The notes under the pieces were generated by a model. It was not told where the DNA came from and searched no databases. It saw only the letters and a list, made by a program, of their open reading frames with translations. This document shows positions 1 to 12,289 of a stretch of DNA of 64,000 nucleotides, piece after piece; position 1 is the stretch's first letter; each line of letters opens with the position of its first letter. Location of the stretch: assembly GCA_900073065.1 (NCBI GenBank), contig FJOG01000012.1, forward strand, positions 711,981 through 775,980. The letters are read 5' to 3'. Position numbers and translations under genes: made by a program. This DNA comes from Phialocephala subalpina (lineage: Eukaryota > Ascomycota > Leotiomycetes > Helotiales > Mollisiaceae).

Positions 1-1028
1 GAGGCCTGGAAGTTTTGCTGTCTCGTACTGACACACGGCTGGAGATCTGCAGCCGGAATGAATGCTTGGTAGGTAGATTCCAGCTCAGCTTGAAAAGAGT
101 GCCTCAGGGTCGAAGGGCTGCGGGACGCGATTAAACGAGAGTGGGGACCACGGTGTAGGATTTGCTCGTTGAGGGAAATAAATTTAAGAATATAGCGATT
201 AGGACGTCATTGCTTGATGTAAAGTGCGGTATTGGTCTCGAACTCAAAATGACGGGACAGAATACTACTTTGTATTCAAATTCTCACTGATGGTTGTTGA
301 TGGAAGTGAACTAAAACATTCAAAAGACACAAAGCAATACCTCAAAAAGCCAAATCGTCCGGAATTCCCATAATCCCTCAGGGTTCGTGATAACTCATGA
401 CTCTACCAACACTCTCGGGGCCCACCGCTGCTTCTTCGCCTTACAATGACCCATTGCGGTGTGTGGATGAATAAAATGATCTTCGATCTCAGAACTAGGT
501 GATTGGGAAGGGGTTGAGACTCAATGTCCTAGCAGGCAAAACTCTTCACTCTTTGGAATTTCCACCTTTCTTTCGAGGTGGCGGGGCGGTAGGAAAATAG
601 CGCAGAGTAGAGCGGAAGCATAGTGGGAGTTTGGAATCGCTGATTTCCGCGTCGTCAAAAATACAGTATACCCATGATCCACCGCTAACGAGAAGCTTGG
701 AAACATGCCGAAAGGGGAGCGGCATCGGAAGACGCTGAGCGGAGGGCAGTGGACAGCGGACGTCACACATTGAGCTCAGGCTTGGGGTGAAGCGTTTCCG
801 CGCAGATGTCGTTCTTGTCTGCCCCACCCCGCAGAAAGATGTACGTTTTTTCAGGGCGACGAGTAGAGCAAGTATTAGTGTAGTCAGTTTGAATGTTCGT
901 GATATTAAAGGGACTACCATTCCTCCGGAGCATGCGGGGACGGCCGACATGATGAGATGGTCCGGAGAGGAGCGTATCAAGGTCTCCCCACTTTTCGTGG
1001 CAAAATATCGTGTCGAGAGAAGGCTCAT
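1..1028. other. Intergenic, no supported gene
   Basis: About 1 kb downstream of the HeLo pseudokinase gene. Open frames on both strands lack domain signatures, splice-linked partners or convincing start contexts. The longest, a minus-strand frame at 546-1028, reads as low-quality mixed sequence. I see no RNA gene or repeat here. Confidence 0.6.
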
Positions 1029-3033
1029 TCAAAGATTAATCTCCTGAATCTTTGTCAAAACATTCTCGATATATCGCACTCCAATCACAACACCGTCTTC
1101 GTCCATCATTGATCGTGGCTCAGAGCTGTTGGGTGACCTCCGTTTCTCTTCAACCCCAACTCCAAACCCGTCTTCACTTTCGTCGTTCTCGTTATCGCTG
1201 CCAGTGTCCAAAACTCTTAGGCAAAGTAGGACAATATTTGTGTATTTTCTCCCGAGCCGTAAGGGCAGCTCCTTCTGTGCTAGTTGTTCTAACTTCGTCT
1301 TTGTTTCGGCTGCAATCTTGCTTTTGGCGGCAACCTTGAGCGTGCCAACTTCAGCAATTGTGTTTGTTGGTCCAAGAATGCTATTCCTAGTAGGAGGAGA
1401 CGGGGTATGGTCGTCGACTTGAGGATCATATACGACGAAAGATGCCCATAGACCGATTTCTAAAAGGACGACACCGAGGCTGTATATATCATGCTGCATT
1501 TGATAACTGATTTCTGGATACAATCCCTGGCGACTTGGGTGGCGATCTGTGAACGCCGTTAGCTTAGCAAGAAGAGCAGCAAATTTGAAGAACAACGGCT
1601 GGTAGAGGATTGTCTCACAGATGTTCTTTTCCCATTCATCATCGCCGGTAAGATGGGTGTGTCCATCCTCAAGTCGAAAATGCTCGAAACCTGCCAGAAA
1701 CGGAGCTCCAATTTCAGAATTCTCGTCTTGAAATACAATGATTGTCTCCGGTCGGACATTCTTGTGGACAAATTGTACAGTGTGGACAAAGAGTATGGAA
1801 CTTGTCAACTTTTTGGCCAGATCCAAACGTTCATCGAGAGGATACGGAGTACCAGAAAGGAGAATGGCACGAAGACTTTGCGGGTTGGTCAGAGTTGCCG
1901 GAATTTCGAGTACAAAGTTGTAGTCCACGATAGGCTGCAGTGCGGATTTTGACTCCCTCGGAACCTTGATGACACCTCTGCATTTCAGTAGTCCGAATGT
2001 GTATGGGTCAACTTCTGCCAGTACTCGAGCCAGATTCCGTACATTTCTCATGGTCGAGTTGAAGTTGGCTGCAGCGTTCGAGATCATAGTATCAACGAGA
2101 GCAATGCTCTTCTCGTCTTCCAGGGCGCACACTTGGAGGGAAGAGAACGGAATAGGTTCTAGTTTAATAGCAAGCTCGTCCGCTTCAATCCAGATCGATT
2201 GTTGATTTCCAAGCGTCGGATTTCGAGATGACTTTGAGGCATCGCGAATCCCTTTGGCAGCAACAATGATTGGAATCTGCTCGCCCTTCGGCTTCTTCTC
2301 TTGTTCCTGAAGCTCTTTGTCGATGGTCCCCGTAGACATTTGCATGATCAGAATCCAAGTTGGATCGTAACGTGCCTGCCACTTCTCTATGTCTTCCACA
2401 ATCCGATTCAGCGAGTTCTTCTTTGCCACGTACGTCCCCTTCTTGGAAGCTTTCATGTCACCAAGGCCCCTCATTTTGGTAACAATGTCTCGATCGTTAT
2501 GCCTCCAAATCTTCTCCATGTCCCTCTTCTCTGTCATCAATTGCTCAATGATGAGACTGGCTGTTTTGAGCTTTCCCTCAAGTTGAGAAAGAATCTGAGA
2601 TTGTATGTCCTGGAGTCTGACATTGAGACTCGGTGCAATCTTCTTTATGATTTCGATCTGGGTCTCCACTGTTTTGTCAAGATCTCGGAGTCAGCTAACT
2701 TCTTTTGTATGTTTCAAGAGCAAATATGCATGTCTTAAGAGTACGTCTGGAGCACAGATGGAGTGCATATGGAGCAATGCACTCTCGAGACAACACGAAA
2801 GAGGGAATAATTCTCCGAGAAATTGACACTTACTCTTGACCCAGTTGCTCTCGATGGATATGAGCAACTCGACGGTCTCTTGCTCGGCACGGAGATAACT
2901 CCTGCATCGTTTGACGAATTTATTGCCATATCTGAGAGCGATCAGTGTGTGAATTGGATTTGAGGATATATTATTCGAACTTCAGACATTGGTCTGCAAA
3001 AGCAACAACGGCTAGAGCCGTCCCTAGCTCCAT
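1029..3033 (-). CDS. HeLo-like N-terminal domain fused to a pseudokinase
   Basis: Four exons: 3033-2981, 2931-2834, 2668-1619 and 1546-1029 (1719 nt, 572 aa). The last intron (1547-1618, 72 bp) is in frame and easily read through; its donor GTGAGA, a GCTAAC branch site and CACAG support removal. Residues 1 to about 220 are helical and begin MELGTALAVVAF, matching the HeLo (prion-inhibition and propagation) leader found in fungal proteins of this type. The C-terminal half is kinase-like. The catalytic loop reads FVHKNVRPETIIVF, with Asn where kinases have the HRD Asp, and the DFG position reads AGFEHFR, so catalysis is very unlikely. In characterised fungal proteins HeLo domains permeabilise membranes in regulated cell death; that role here is inference. 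A divergent kinase gene starts 132 bp away. The family call rests on recall, without a profile search. Confidence 0.82.
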
Positions 3034-3165
3034 GCTGGTTGACGCTAAGCTAGATTCATACTAGATCAAGCCAGCTAGACGAAGCAGACTCCAGGACAGA
3101 ACCTCTCCTGCTCAACACATCTATGATATTATATACTCTAGTAAAGTCGCAGAGCCTTATCGACA
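3034..3165. promoter_or_regulatory. Shared bidirectional promoter interval
   Basis: Only 132 bp separate the start codon of the pseudokinase (minus strand) from that of the kinase (plus strand). The interval is AT-rich near 3123-3135 (gatattatatactc) and must hold the core promoter and 5' UTR of both genes, so some co-regulation is likely. No specific operator could be identified. Confidence 0.5.
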
Positions 3166-5595
3166 ATGGCACCCTTTGAACCACGTATTTGGAGTCAGGT
3201 GCGCTGTGTTCCTGAAAGCGCTTCAGTATGGGTCGCTGTTGTACGCCCCTTGGTGCCCCAGAGCCAACCAGACTCGAGCTTCATATGCAGCCCTTGGGGT
3301 CGATATGTGGCTGAGTAACATGGATGCACTCAGTCTTGGAGATGGCTTCTTTACACATCATCGCACATTCTGCGAGCCTGATACGCACACCATACATATC
3401 TGCCATCATTTGTTGTGAGTGTCCCTAACAGCCAAGGGACAGCAGGGCAATACTTTCGAGGGAAGTGGCAGATGCCCTGGTGCGAGGCTGGCGGGCCATC
3501 CGAACAATCCCCTCGATAACATGCCTTCTGAGATCGAGCACTGGCACATAGATGCGACAGTCTACAAGGATCGGGTTGAGGAGGTACATTATGTGTCAGA
3601 CCCGGCGCAGAACATTCGACGAAAACCCAGGACGATAACGTGGCAAGTGGAGCGGTTCCTGGGCCGTGGGACATTCGGAGAAGTACGTTTAGAGAGGAAC
3701 AAAGCAGATGGGAGCGTCAGAGCTGTCAAACGGATCGCGACTACAAACCCTTCTCTCAAGAACAGCGAATGCGAGAGGGAACTAAAGGCCTTATTAGAGT
3801 TCTCGAAGCCGAAGGTACGCTGAAACGAGAAGGACTTAGAGCCGGCCCTCTACTGACTCTACGCAGTCCCGAGAAGCTGCTGTGTTCGTTGATTTCCTCG
3901 GGTGGTTCAAGGACCAGTCAGATGTCTTTCTCGCTATGGAATTTATTCCTCTTGGGGACCTCGAGACAAACATAAGAAATGCACGCTCTGGAAGGCTGCC
4001 AGAAATCGAAGCACAAGAGATCACCGAGCAGATACTTTCGGGACTTGAGATAATGCACACTGAGTCCTTCGCCCATCGAGACCTGAAGCCACAAGTAAGA
4101 TCAATGTCCAGATCCTCTGGTGCTAATGACTCTGACTGTGAGTGCTAATAGAATATCTTGGTCGTTCACGGCCCGCCTCAGTGGTGGATTAAGATTGCGG
4201 ATTTCGGGTTGAGCAAGAGGTTGACAGAGAGTACATCATATGAGCACGAACCCTGCATACACGAACGCTGTTGACATATGGGCTGCTGGATGCATCTTAC
4301 ACCGGATACTCGCAGGCCGTGTTCCATTCCCACTGGGGCCAACTTTGGGAGAGTTTTGCAGGGACACGTCCCTTCTTTCGTACGAAGCACTAGGCGATAG
4401 CGGGATCTCAAGAAACTGCTCTGGTCTTATAAAGAAATTACTGGTGCCGGAACCTTCAAAGCGCCTGTCTGCTTCTGAAGCCCTCCAACATCACTGGAAT
4501 GTTGAAGGTCTGACTGAACTTCACACTGCAACCATATACATATCTAAAGCTACAATTCTAGTGAACGAAACCCCTCCTATCTCCTATCAACGCACTTTAA
4601 CTCCTAGTGGACTTTCCGAGTCAATGTCACAGCTTCGATTTGATACAGCTTCCCACGCTGGACTGCATTCCTACCGATTTTCCAGGTCTGCCGAAGGAAA
4701 GCTCGAAGCTCCTAGGAATTACGAGTCAGATGAAGATCTTCCTAGAAAGGCTAGCCTAAAAACATCAGAAGAAGCGGCTGCGAGACTAGCTCAGAGAAAA
4801 GCGGATCTAAGGATGGTGGAGGACGAGGAAAGGGAACAGGTAGACAAAGCCAGCGAAGACGAGAGTCAAGAAAGATTATATGATGACAAGAAGTTGAGGG
4901 ACAAGGAGAGGAGGGATCGCCGCGGAGAGCATCGCACTCGGCAAGCTTACGTCGAGGATGAATCTTCCGATCCGGAGACCTATCCAGGCTTAAGAACTGC
5001 GGCTTACAAGGCGCAACGAAAACTGGAGAAAGAGATAGTAGCCCGCGAGGAACAAGCTTCTGCGATGCGTGCTGAAGAAGCTCGCACGGCCAAAGTACAG
5101 GCTCAACAGGCTCAAATCAAAGAAGATCCTTTGGACCCAATATGGAGAGACCACATGGATTTTGCTGGGGCATATATGCAGGCTGTGCGTCGGAAGCATG
5201 CAGTCGAGGCCGATGACGATCGACAACCTCATCCTGGCTTGCGAAGAGCCGAGACGTTCTCTGCTCAGCCGCCTCCTCAGTATAACGTCCGATATGCTAC
5301 AGCTCCAGACTATAGCGATGATGATACCCCTAGACGATCTTCGGCCCGTGATCGCAAGGAAGGGAAGAGGCGCAGACGTCTTCATGTCGACAAATCCGAC
5401 GAAACTATGACCGATGCCCCACCTGTTCTCCCTACAGGATTGAGTGACCTGAAACGATTAATGTCCCCTGAGATCTCCTCCCCTAAGAAATCTAAATCTC
5501 CGTCTACACCGCCATCTTCAAAGACGGAAAAGCCGAAGAAAAAATCAACTAGGAGATGGACTTTCGGGCCGCTCTTTGGGACGTCTAACCGCTGA
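3166..5595 (+). pseudogene. Ser/Thr protein kinase with two coding breaks
   Basis: The start at 3166 opens MAPFEPRIWSQV. Introns are 3415-3471, 3815-3866 and 4095-4151. The kinase domain shows GRGTFGEV (glycine loop), RAVKRI (VAIK Lys), HRDLKPQN and ADFGLSKR, so the catalytic residues are intact. Two faults remain. The frame shifts near 3300-3330: codons after CSPWGRYVAE hit a stop, and a family-like frame resumes one position over at LSLGDGFF. At about 4230 the text jumps from LTESTSY straight to STNPAYTNAVDIWAAG in another frame, so the GT-Y-MAPE part of the activation segment is missing. After the C-lobe (to about 4500) comes a long charged coiled-coil-like tail ending at 5595. Either a recent pseudogene or assembly errors. 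The N-terminal region is unassigned; no FHA signature was recognised. Confidence 0.7.
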
Positions 5596-6500
5596 AAGAC
5601 AAACACGTGTGAGTGGGGTTGCGAGTATCCTACTATGTTGAACTGTTACGATTGTCTCATCTAGGTCAGACAATGAGAGTCGGACAGCCTTGTACGCGTT
5701 TTTCTCCTATCTACTTCTAAGTATCATTACTATGAGCTTCTGGTTACTTGTTTTGAGCGAACGACCTTGAACTAATCTAATTTTGCGTCTTTCTATTGTA
5801 GGTCACATCACAAACCCCAACAATTATCATACAGGCTCATGCGCTCGTTCAAGGATTCTCTCCCGCCAAGGCTCATCGCTCCCATCCCCATCCCGACCCC
5901 GATCTTTCTCCTCGGACTCTTCTTTCAGACCATTCTTCAATGGATTTAGCAGTCAGGTCTGAGTCACCAGCGCATATTCTCAGACCACAGATGACAATGG
6001 CGAGAATCGAACAAGTGAATCCGATGGAGACATCAGCTGGCTATGGTGGGCAGTTGCATATGTCGTATTTTCGGCTACTGGAAGGCACCCTTGATGTTTT
6101 TGGTGAAGCTGTTGAAGCCAGACGGGTATGGTTTTCGGTCTCCTACGAATAGCGGATGGACAATAACGAAGATGTTCTCGAGGTTGGAATTGTGAATGAT
6201 TAGTGGTCTATGCCTCGTGGTACTTTTTTGGCATCTGATACCTTGGTATGTGCAAATAACAACCTTGCAAGGTCACAAGCAATACCTTGCGACGGCGGGC
6301 ATGTGTCAGTACTGAGACGAATCGTCATGTTGATTACTTCAACGTGACGTAAGCCGTTGTGTTGGTAGCGCAATTTTTACAACCTTCGAAATTTCTCGGC
6401 TGTTTTTCAAAATATCATATATACTCGATTACTCGAATCTACCATTTCTCATCTTTTCATTTCCATTGGATTTCCAGTGTTTCAATTGTTAAGTATCTGT
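5596..6500. other. Intergenic between kinase and membrane protein gene
   Basis: About 0.9 kb holding the 3' ends of the two convergent flanking genes. Short frames at 5839-5951 (hydrophobic, Pro-rich) and 5940-6152 have no support. No repeats or RNA genes recognised. Confidence 0.5.
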
Positions 6501-7265
6501 TCACCTCGTCTTCTCAATGCTGCCATGGGGTTCATCAAAATACCCAACATTACCACCCGGCAATTCCCAAGGAACTGAACTGGAATGCAACTCCGGCTCC
6601 ACCTTCGCAACCTCATTGCCCCGCACTTCCTCACCCCCAAGAATCGTACTCGTCACTCCACTCGCCTCAATCCTCACTTTCCTCTGCATCCTTCTCAACA
6701 TCATGAATAACACAACGCCAACTGCAGCCATCACCGCTGCAACTGCGGCCAGAACGCGAATCCCAGCTTTTGCACCTGCTGAGAGACCTTGTGTGCTGGG
6801 AGTCGAAGAAGGAGTATATGTGACAGTCGCTGTAGATGTGATACCGATTGTGGAAGAAGGTTGGTAAAGAGGTGGGATAGTGATCTCTGAGCTCGTACCA
6901 CAATAAGCAGTATTAATATTTCTAAAGCAGTATTTCGTAGCGTCGCCTAGACTCGTCCATGTTGGATGCGTACAACTTGCGCACCAGTATGTTGGTGCTG
7001 AGCCTGCTGTGTTGACGCAGGGTCCGTTTGCGAGGCAGGCGTCTGAAGATGAGCCGCCGACTTTTGAGGAGCGGCAGCACATAGATACATTTTGGTTGAC
7101 TGTCGAGCATTTAGTTTCTGCTTGCTTCGTCATTGGGAAGGGGGCGAGATGCTCACCATTGCAGGAGGTGTAGTCCCCATCTTGCGCGGAGCCTTGTCCG
7201 CTTGTAGTAGTAGGTGGGTTGTAGCACGTTATGGCGAGTGCTGAGGAAAGACAGAATATTGTATC
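6501..7265 (-). CDS. Cys-rich extracellular, single-pass membrane protein (5' end unresolved)
   Basis: Two exons can be joined: about 7265-7157 and 7117-6501, with an intron of 39 bp (GTGAGC...GCAG). The product begins with a hydrophobic leader (FCLSSALA) followed by ITCYNPP, the usual mature start of fungal Cys-rich secreted proteins. It continues with paired cysteines (MCCRSS, CLANGPC, YWCASC, KYCF), a Ser/Thr/Pro stalk, one transmembrane helix around VLAAVAAVMAAVGVVLFMM and a basic stop-transfer RRMQRK. About 65 cytoplasmic residues follow. This is the layout of wall-sensor or receptor-like proteins; no enzymatic motif is visible and the function is unknown. No in-frame ATG precedes the leader, so a short 5' exon or a lost start must be assumed. 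Confidence 0.6.
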   Translation of the reverse strand, partial: DTIFCLSSALAITCYNPPTTTSGQGSAQDGDYTSCNGEHLAPFPMTKQAETKCSTVNQNVSMCCRSSKVGGSSSDACLANGPCVNTAGSAPTYWCASCTHPTWTSLGDATKYCFRNINTAYCGTSSEITIPPLYQPSSTIGITSTATVTYTPSSTPSTQGLSAGAKAGIRVLAAVAAVMAAVGVVLFMMLRRMQRKVRIEASGVTSTILGGEEVRGNEVAKVEPELHSSSVPWELPGGNVGYFDEPHGSIEKTR

Positions 7266-9338
7266 CTAATTTTTTACCCACCTCTGGACGGAATCTGTGA
7301 GTGACGGTGAATCACGATGATGGGAGCTTGGAGAGAACCTCAACAGAAGAAGTGGGAATCAGCGAGCGATAAAGCGTCAGACTTTGAGGGCTGAATTTCT
7401 CTTGGCCAACACTTTTCAACATCCACACTTGATCCTCGTAATAGGTTTCTCGAAGAAGTTATTCTGCAAACTATACCAGAAGCTCTTGAGCAAATTCTGT
7501 TCGATCACAGGTCTTTGTTGGCAGTATAATCGTTTGCCTGAAAAGATGTCCTCTTGGACGGGCAACGGATCGGGTTCAATCGCGCAGCCTTGCTAGGATT
7601 TCCTTCACTTCCTTGAGCAGTGAGAAAAAGATAATAGCAGCAAGATGATCACGATTTTTTGAAGCAGCACAGCAGCTCGAGAAACTCTCAGTAAGGTTGA
7701 GAGTTTGCAGATGATATGTGCTTGGGAATTGTGGGGTAGACCGACGATTTTTGAATCTTTCAAACTGCGATTCACTAAAATCCCGACCTCTGTGCCGAGT
7801 GATTCAAGAAATTCTTTCCCTTGGAACATTAACTAATCTTATTCATTTACGCAATTACGATTCGCGGACAGTGTGCTAAAAACTTATAAATTGCCAGCTT
7901 TTTGGCAATTCTCCTTTCTCATCGTCGCGTATCATCACTGTGAACATCACCGCCACCGCTGAGGAAAAAAGCTGTCGCACTGCCTCCGTGTCTTGATTCG
8001 GGTATCTCATCATATTTTCAAAGTATTGAAATACACTTCAAAGAATCGTCTCGTGCAATAATCCTTGACAGGCACCGGATAGTAAGCTTTGGAAAGAAGC
8101 CAGTCAGTGTGAGCCATTCTCACTAATACCTAAGCTCAGCCTCCGGTACTTCTGCACTCAGAATGAGTAATCTTGACACTCGAACTATCTACGAGGTCCT
8201 GCACGAGACTATACAGAGTCAGCAGACTCAAGAGTCTCACGAGAGTGACATCAACAAGGTCCTTCCCCTTCCTTGATGTCCGAAATTGTCTTATCGAAGA
8301 ATGAGAGGACATGGTGATCGCAGAAACTAAGGATACACCAAGTCTATAGAACTTTGAGTATCCGTCCGGCCCAGGAGCATATCTGAAGAGGCTAGACTAC
8401 GAATATGCAGCCCTCGATTTCAACTGCCCATCATCACAAATGCCAAGATCTAACAAACCCGATAACGATTATCAAACTTCTCCAGCAGATGACAGAGGAA
8501 AAACGAAAGCTGAAATAGTGAAATTTCTGAACGAGACAATGAGGGAACAAAGATGGCACAAGCTCAACACGTAGCAACGTGAATTCAAGGAGTCGACTGT
8601 GATAGACATGTTGTTAAAGCGTATGGGAAACTCAAAACCTGACTCTGAGCGATCAGGCAGTCGATGAAAGTTATCTGGGGTGTCTTGAATGGTGAAAATA
8701 GAGCTATGACTAGTACATGATCGAGGACGAGGACGAGCAAGTAGGTAACAAAGCATTGATTTCAGTGTGGTATTCGCTCTCAAGAGCGTCTTGCAGCTCT
8801 AAAACGTCTATTGGATGGGATAATACTAAGCAATACTTGGCGTTGACTTAAAGTAATCGTTATCCGCATGGCATAATCCACACTCCATGGTTATTTTGGA
8901 ACCGGCCTTAGCCAATTGAGCCCCGCTTTCATGCTGATCATGTTTATTGAGTTGGAAAACTGTTACCGTTGCAAATTCAGGTATAAACCTTGTCCCTATC
9001 GAGGAATTCGAAGAACGGCGGTCCTATACGAGTATTGCAATGCCATCTAGTCCCATGGACGTAAAGTTCCCCCGCTTCGTTAACCGTGGAGTATCGGTTA
9101 TGTCGGAGCTCCGCCTAGTGCTTCCCCGCATATTCCCCGCAGTGGGGCAGCAACGCCGGCTTGGGCCAAACTCACCAATGAGATGGTGTGGCTGACTGCC
9201 GGCACAGCGTCGTTTTAAGCTTCAAAGTTAGTTTCATCGACTATCAGATTTCATATCGACAGCTTCGAGAACTTGCATCCTTGCTGGTCCTTTTCTCTAA
9301 GACTGAGTTGCTTGAGAGTGTATACATACCTGTGAACT
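7266..9338. other. Long intergenic region
   Basis: About 2 kb with no supported gene. A 37-codon ATG frame begins at 8163 and is followed by stops. Fragments around 8450-8520 read like a short helical peptide but cannot be joined. The last few hundred bases are probably the promoter of the Zn2Cys6 gene at 9339. Confidence 0.5.
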
Positions 9339-12187
9339 ATGCTAGGATCAGTCATGAATGTTGATGGAAATGGTATGATGGACTTCTCCGCCATCACAGA
9401 TTTCTTGGCCGACGCTGGCACTCCTTCAGAGGAGCACGAGGAGAATCAACAACAGGGACCACAGGCAGCTACGCCTCCCAAGGATCAGACGAGCGGTGGG
9501 AGAATCATTCGAAGACGAGCAAGGAAGGCATGTGTGGAGTGTCACAAGAGGTTTGTGAATTCTTTGAATGTAAGAGTACTGTACATGTTAACCAGTCACA
9601 GGAAAGTACGATGTGACGTCCTCACTCGTGGCCAAGTATGTACCAATTGCCGCCTTGATGGTCTTCCATGTCGCCTTCCTGCGAAAGATGGGTATGATAC
9701 TCCAAGAATCGGTGGAGGTAGTAACAGGCTGACATGCCCCAGACGAAGAAGAACCCAGATTGTCCATCCACAACCTACCACAAATGCGGACCTTCCAGTT
9801 TCCCAATTGGCCGCCCCAGCACCAGTTGTCACCACCACAGCGCCTGATGACCCCGTCCCCACCGAAAGTCAATTCCTCCCCATTCGAGATGAAGCCTCAA
9901 GTTTCTGCAACGCTTGGTCATTTCGACCTTCATCCACTTCTGAACTTGCAAACACAAGACCTTCACAACAATCCAGCTCACATATCGATGTGATATTCTC
10001 ATACTATGGCTTCTTGGAATCGGAACCTCTTTCGCACATCCCTCCCGAGGACTTCAAGTTTCTGGAAAATAAAGGGTGTTTTCACGTCCCATCGAGGCCG
10101 GTATTAGATGAATTTATCAAAGAGTACTTCTTGCACGTTCATCCGGTATTACCAATCCTGGATGAGCGAATGTTCTGGGAAATGTATCTGTGTGGTGGTC
10201 GTATTGGCGCACCAAGTACCATGAGACTGTCGCTTTTCCTCTTCAGAGCAATTCTTTTCGTAAGTTGCAGCGTGAGTCTCGTCAATCCTCTCACCTTTCA
10301 TAGCCCTTTCTGACTTTGAAAACAGTTCGTCTCAGAAGAAGTCCTCAAGCGAATGGGTTTCCGAGACGCCTTCGAAGCCCGCATCTCCTTCTACCGACGA
10401 GCCAAACTCCTCTTCGACTTCGATACCACTTCAGATCCCATGTCCATCGCTCAAGGCGCTGTCCTTCTAACATACTATTCATCTGATCGTGAACCGGTAC
10501 GTGCCTCCCCAATAATTCTTCTTCAGTCACCGACACCTCGAAGTTAGCAAATACATCCTGGCTCCGCATCGCAATCCAATACGCTCAACAAGAACGCGCA
10601 CACCTGTACTCCCAAACTTCCAATCTCTCTTCCTCAGACCGCCAAACACGTAAACGCCTCTGGTGGTGCTGCATACTGCGTGACCGCATCCTTCCCCTCG
10701 GTGTCCGACGTTCCATTCAAATTACTCACAATACCTTCTCATTTCACTCTTCCTCCCCACTCACGTCCTCAGATCTCGATTCCGAACTTTCCCACTCGAA
10801 AGTGTATGATTATGACACAAAAAGGGTGCTAAACAGGATTTTGGAGAAACAAGTCGAGCTGGCGATAATCTTGACCGATGTGTTGGAGTTGACATATCCT
10901 GTTGGACAGCTGGACTACAATTGTTTGATGAAGATGCCGAGTAGGATTAGCGTTGTGAGGGGCAGGTTAGAGGGATGGATGAGTGGATTGCATGTCGCTT
11001 TCGATGCTAGTCAGCACGGCCTGCACAAATCAGTGACTCTCTTCCTGGGACTGACAGAAATCTACTATCAGTCAGTTCCCTTCCCCTGCTGCACCCCTTC
11101 CCTCCCATTTTTTTTTGTTCAAGGGAAGTTGGCTGACTGACACTCAAACAGCTCCGCACAAGCAGCCCTCTGCCAATACGAATCCCTCTCCCTCCAAGCC
11201 GGCGCTTCCATCCCCCCATCCACCACCAACCCCTTCCCAATCACAACCTCAAGCCGCAACAAAGAACTAGGAACGCACCTCCACTCCTCTATCGCTTCCA
11301 TTTCAAAAACTGTCGGCGAGCTCGTACAACTCGACGTCGCCCGCTACCTCCCCGTCTCAGCTGTCGCGTACATGGCGTTGCCAATCATCTTAAACTCCAT
11401 CGATTTGCAGAACTCGAAAGTGGAGAAGGGAGGAGCAGAAGGAAGAGGGGAGTTGGGAAAGGTGCAGGCGAAGAGACATCAATTGAGACTCTATAATGAA
11501 GCGATGAGTCTTTGTCATGCGCGGTATACGGGGACGGGGCTGTGTTTGAAATATATCGATCAAACGATTGCGAGTGCGAGATCTGATCTGGGGAATTCGA
11601 AAATAGAGGGTGGTGAAGAAAGATTGAGTAGTAAGGAGTTGATGAAAGTCACCGAAGGTCGAAACAGAATGGATGATTGGTTCGAAGCTTTCGTTTCCAA
11701 ACCTCGACAGTATCTGAGGATCGCGATGACGGTTGATGTCTGGCTCTCAGTTGGAAAATACGCTGCGAGTGAGGATTTGCCGAGGGTGTTGATGTTGGAC
11801 GACGGTGATGGGTCGAGCAATAATTTAGGTGTTCCTAGGAGTTTCGTCGATCTCGACGAGCAGAGGCTTCTCGAAGAAAGTGGGGGTGTTATCAGAGAGC
11901 TGGTTTCTGAGCCTAGGAGAATTTTGGTTGAGAGTGAGAAGCGGAGGCGAGACCTCGATTATTTCGACTTCGGCTCGAGTGATATTGGTAAAGAGGTCGG
12001 TGTTAATGTTGATGTTATAGATTTTGAAGCGGGGATGGGAGGAGAAAGCGAGGTGGGAAGTAATGAGTATGAGATTGGGAGTTCGGAGGAGGGGGATGAG
12101 CAGAGTATGGATCAGGAGGTTGATGATTGGAATGGGCAGATGGTGGAGGGGATTTTGGAGGATGTATTGAGGATTGGTTCGTTTTGA
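9339..12187 (+). CDS. Zn(II)2Cys6 fungal transcription factor
   Basis: Five exons: 9339-9550, 9602-10259, 10326-10496, 10544-11070 and 11152-12187 (2604 nt, 867 aa). The first intron splits the zinc cluster; splicing joins ACVECHKR to KVRCDV, then QVCTNCRLDGLPCRL, giving the six cysteines of a binuclear GAL4-type cluster. A middle region beginning with HIDVIFSYYGFLESEPLSHI and running through LHVHPVLPILDE matches the fungal-specific transcription factor domain. The C-terminus is acidic. A nuclear DNA-binding regulator is the safe call. The cluster spacing resembles that of cutinase/fatty-acid regulators of the CTF1/Far type, but I do not assign a target. The acceptor of intron 3 (10543 or 10547, with a matching donor change) is ambiguous; both keep the frame. 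Confidence 0.88.
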
Positions 12188-12289
12188 GGTGGGGTGGTGC
12201 ATAATTAGACCGGAGAATGTAAGAGTTGGGGCCACAGCTCGTGGCACACTTAAGCGAGATCATTAAAATGACCTTTAATTTTTCAAAAA

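Noticed and set aside
546..1028. 160-codon minus-strand frame
   Set aside because: No domain, no splice partner, and composition unlike neighbouring proteins.
3166..3640. FHA domain at the kinase N-terminus
   Set aside because: The expected GR..C.....S..H signature could not be found, even allowing for the frameshift.
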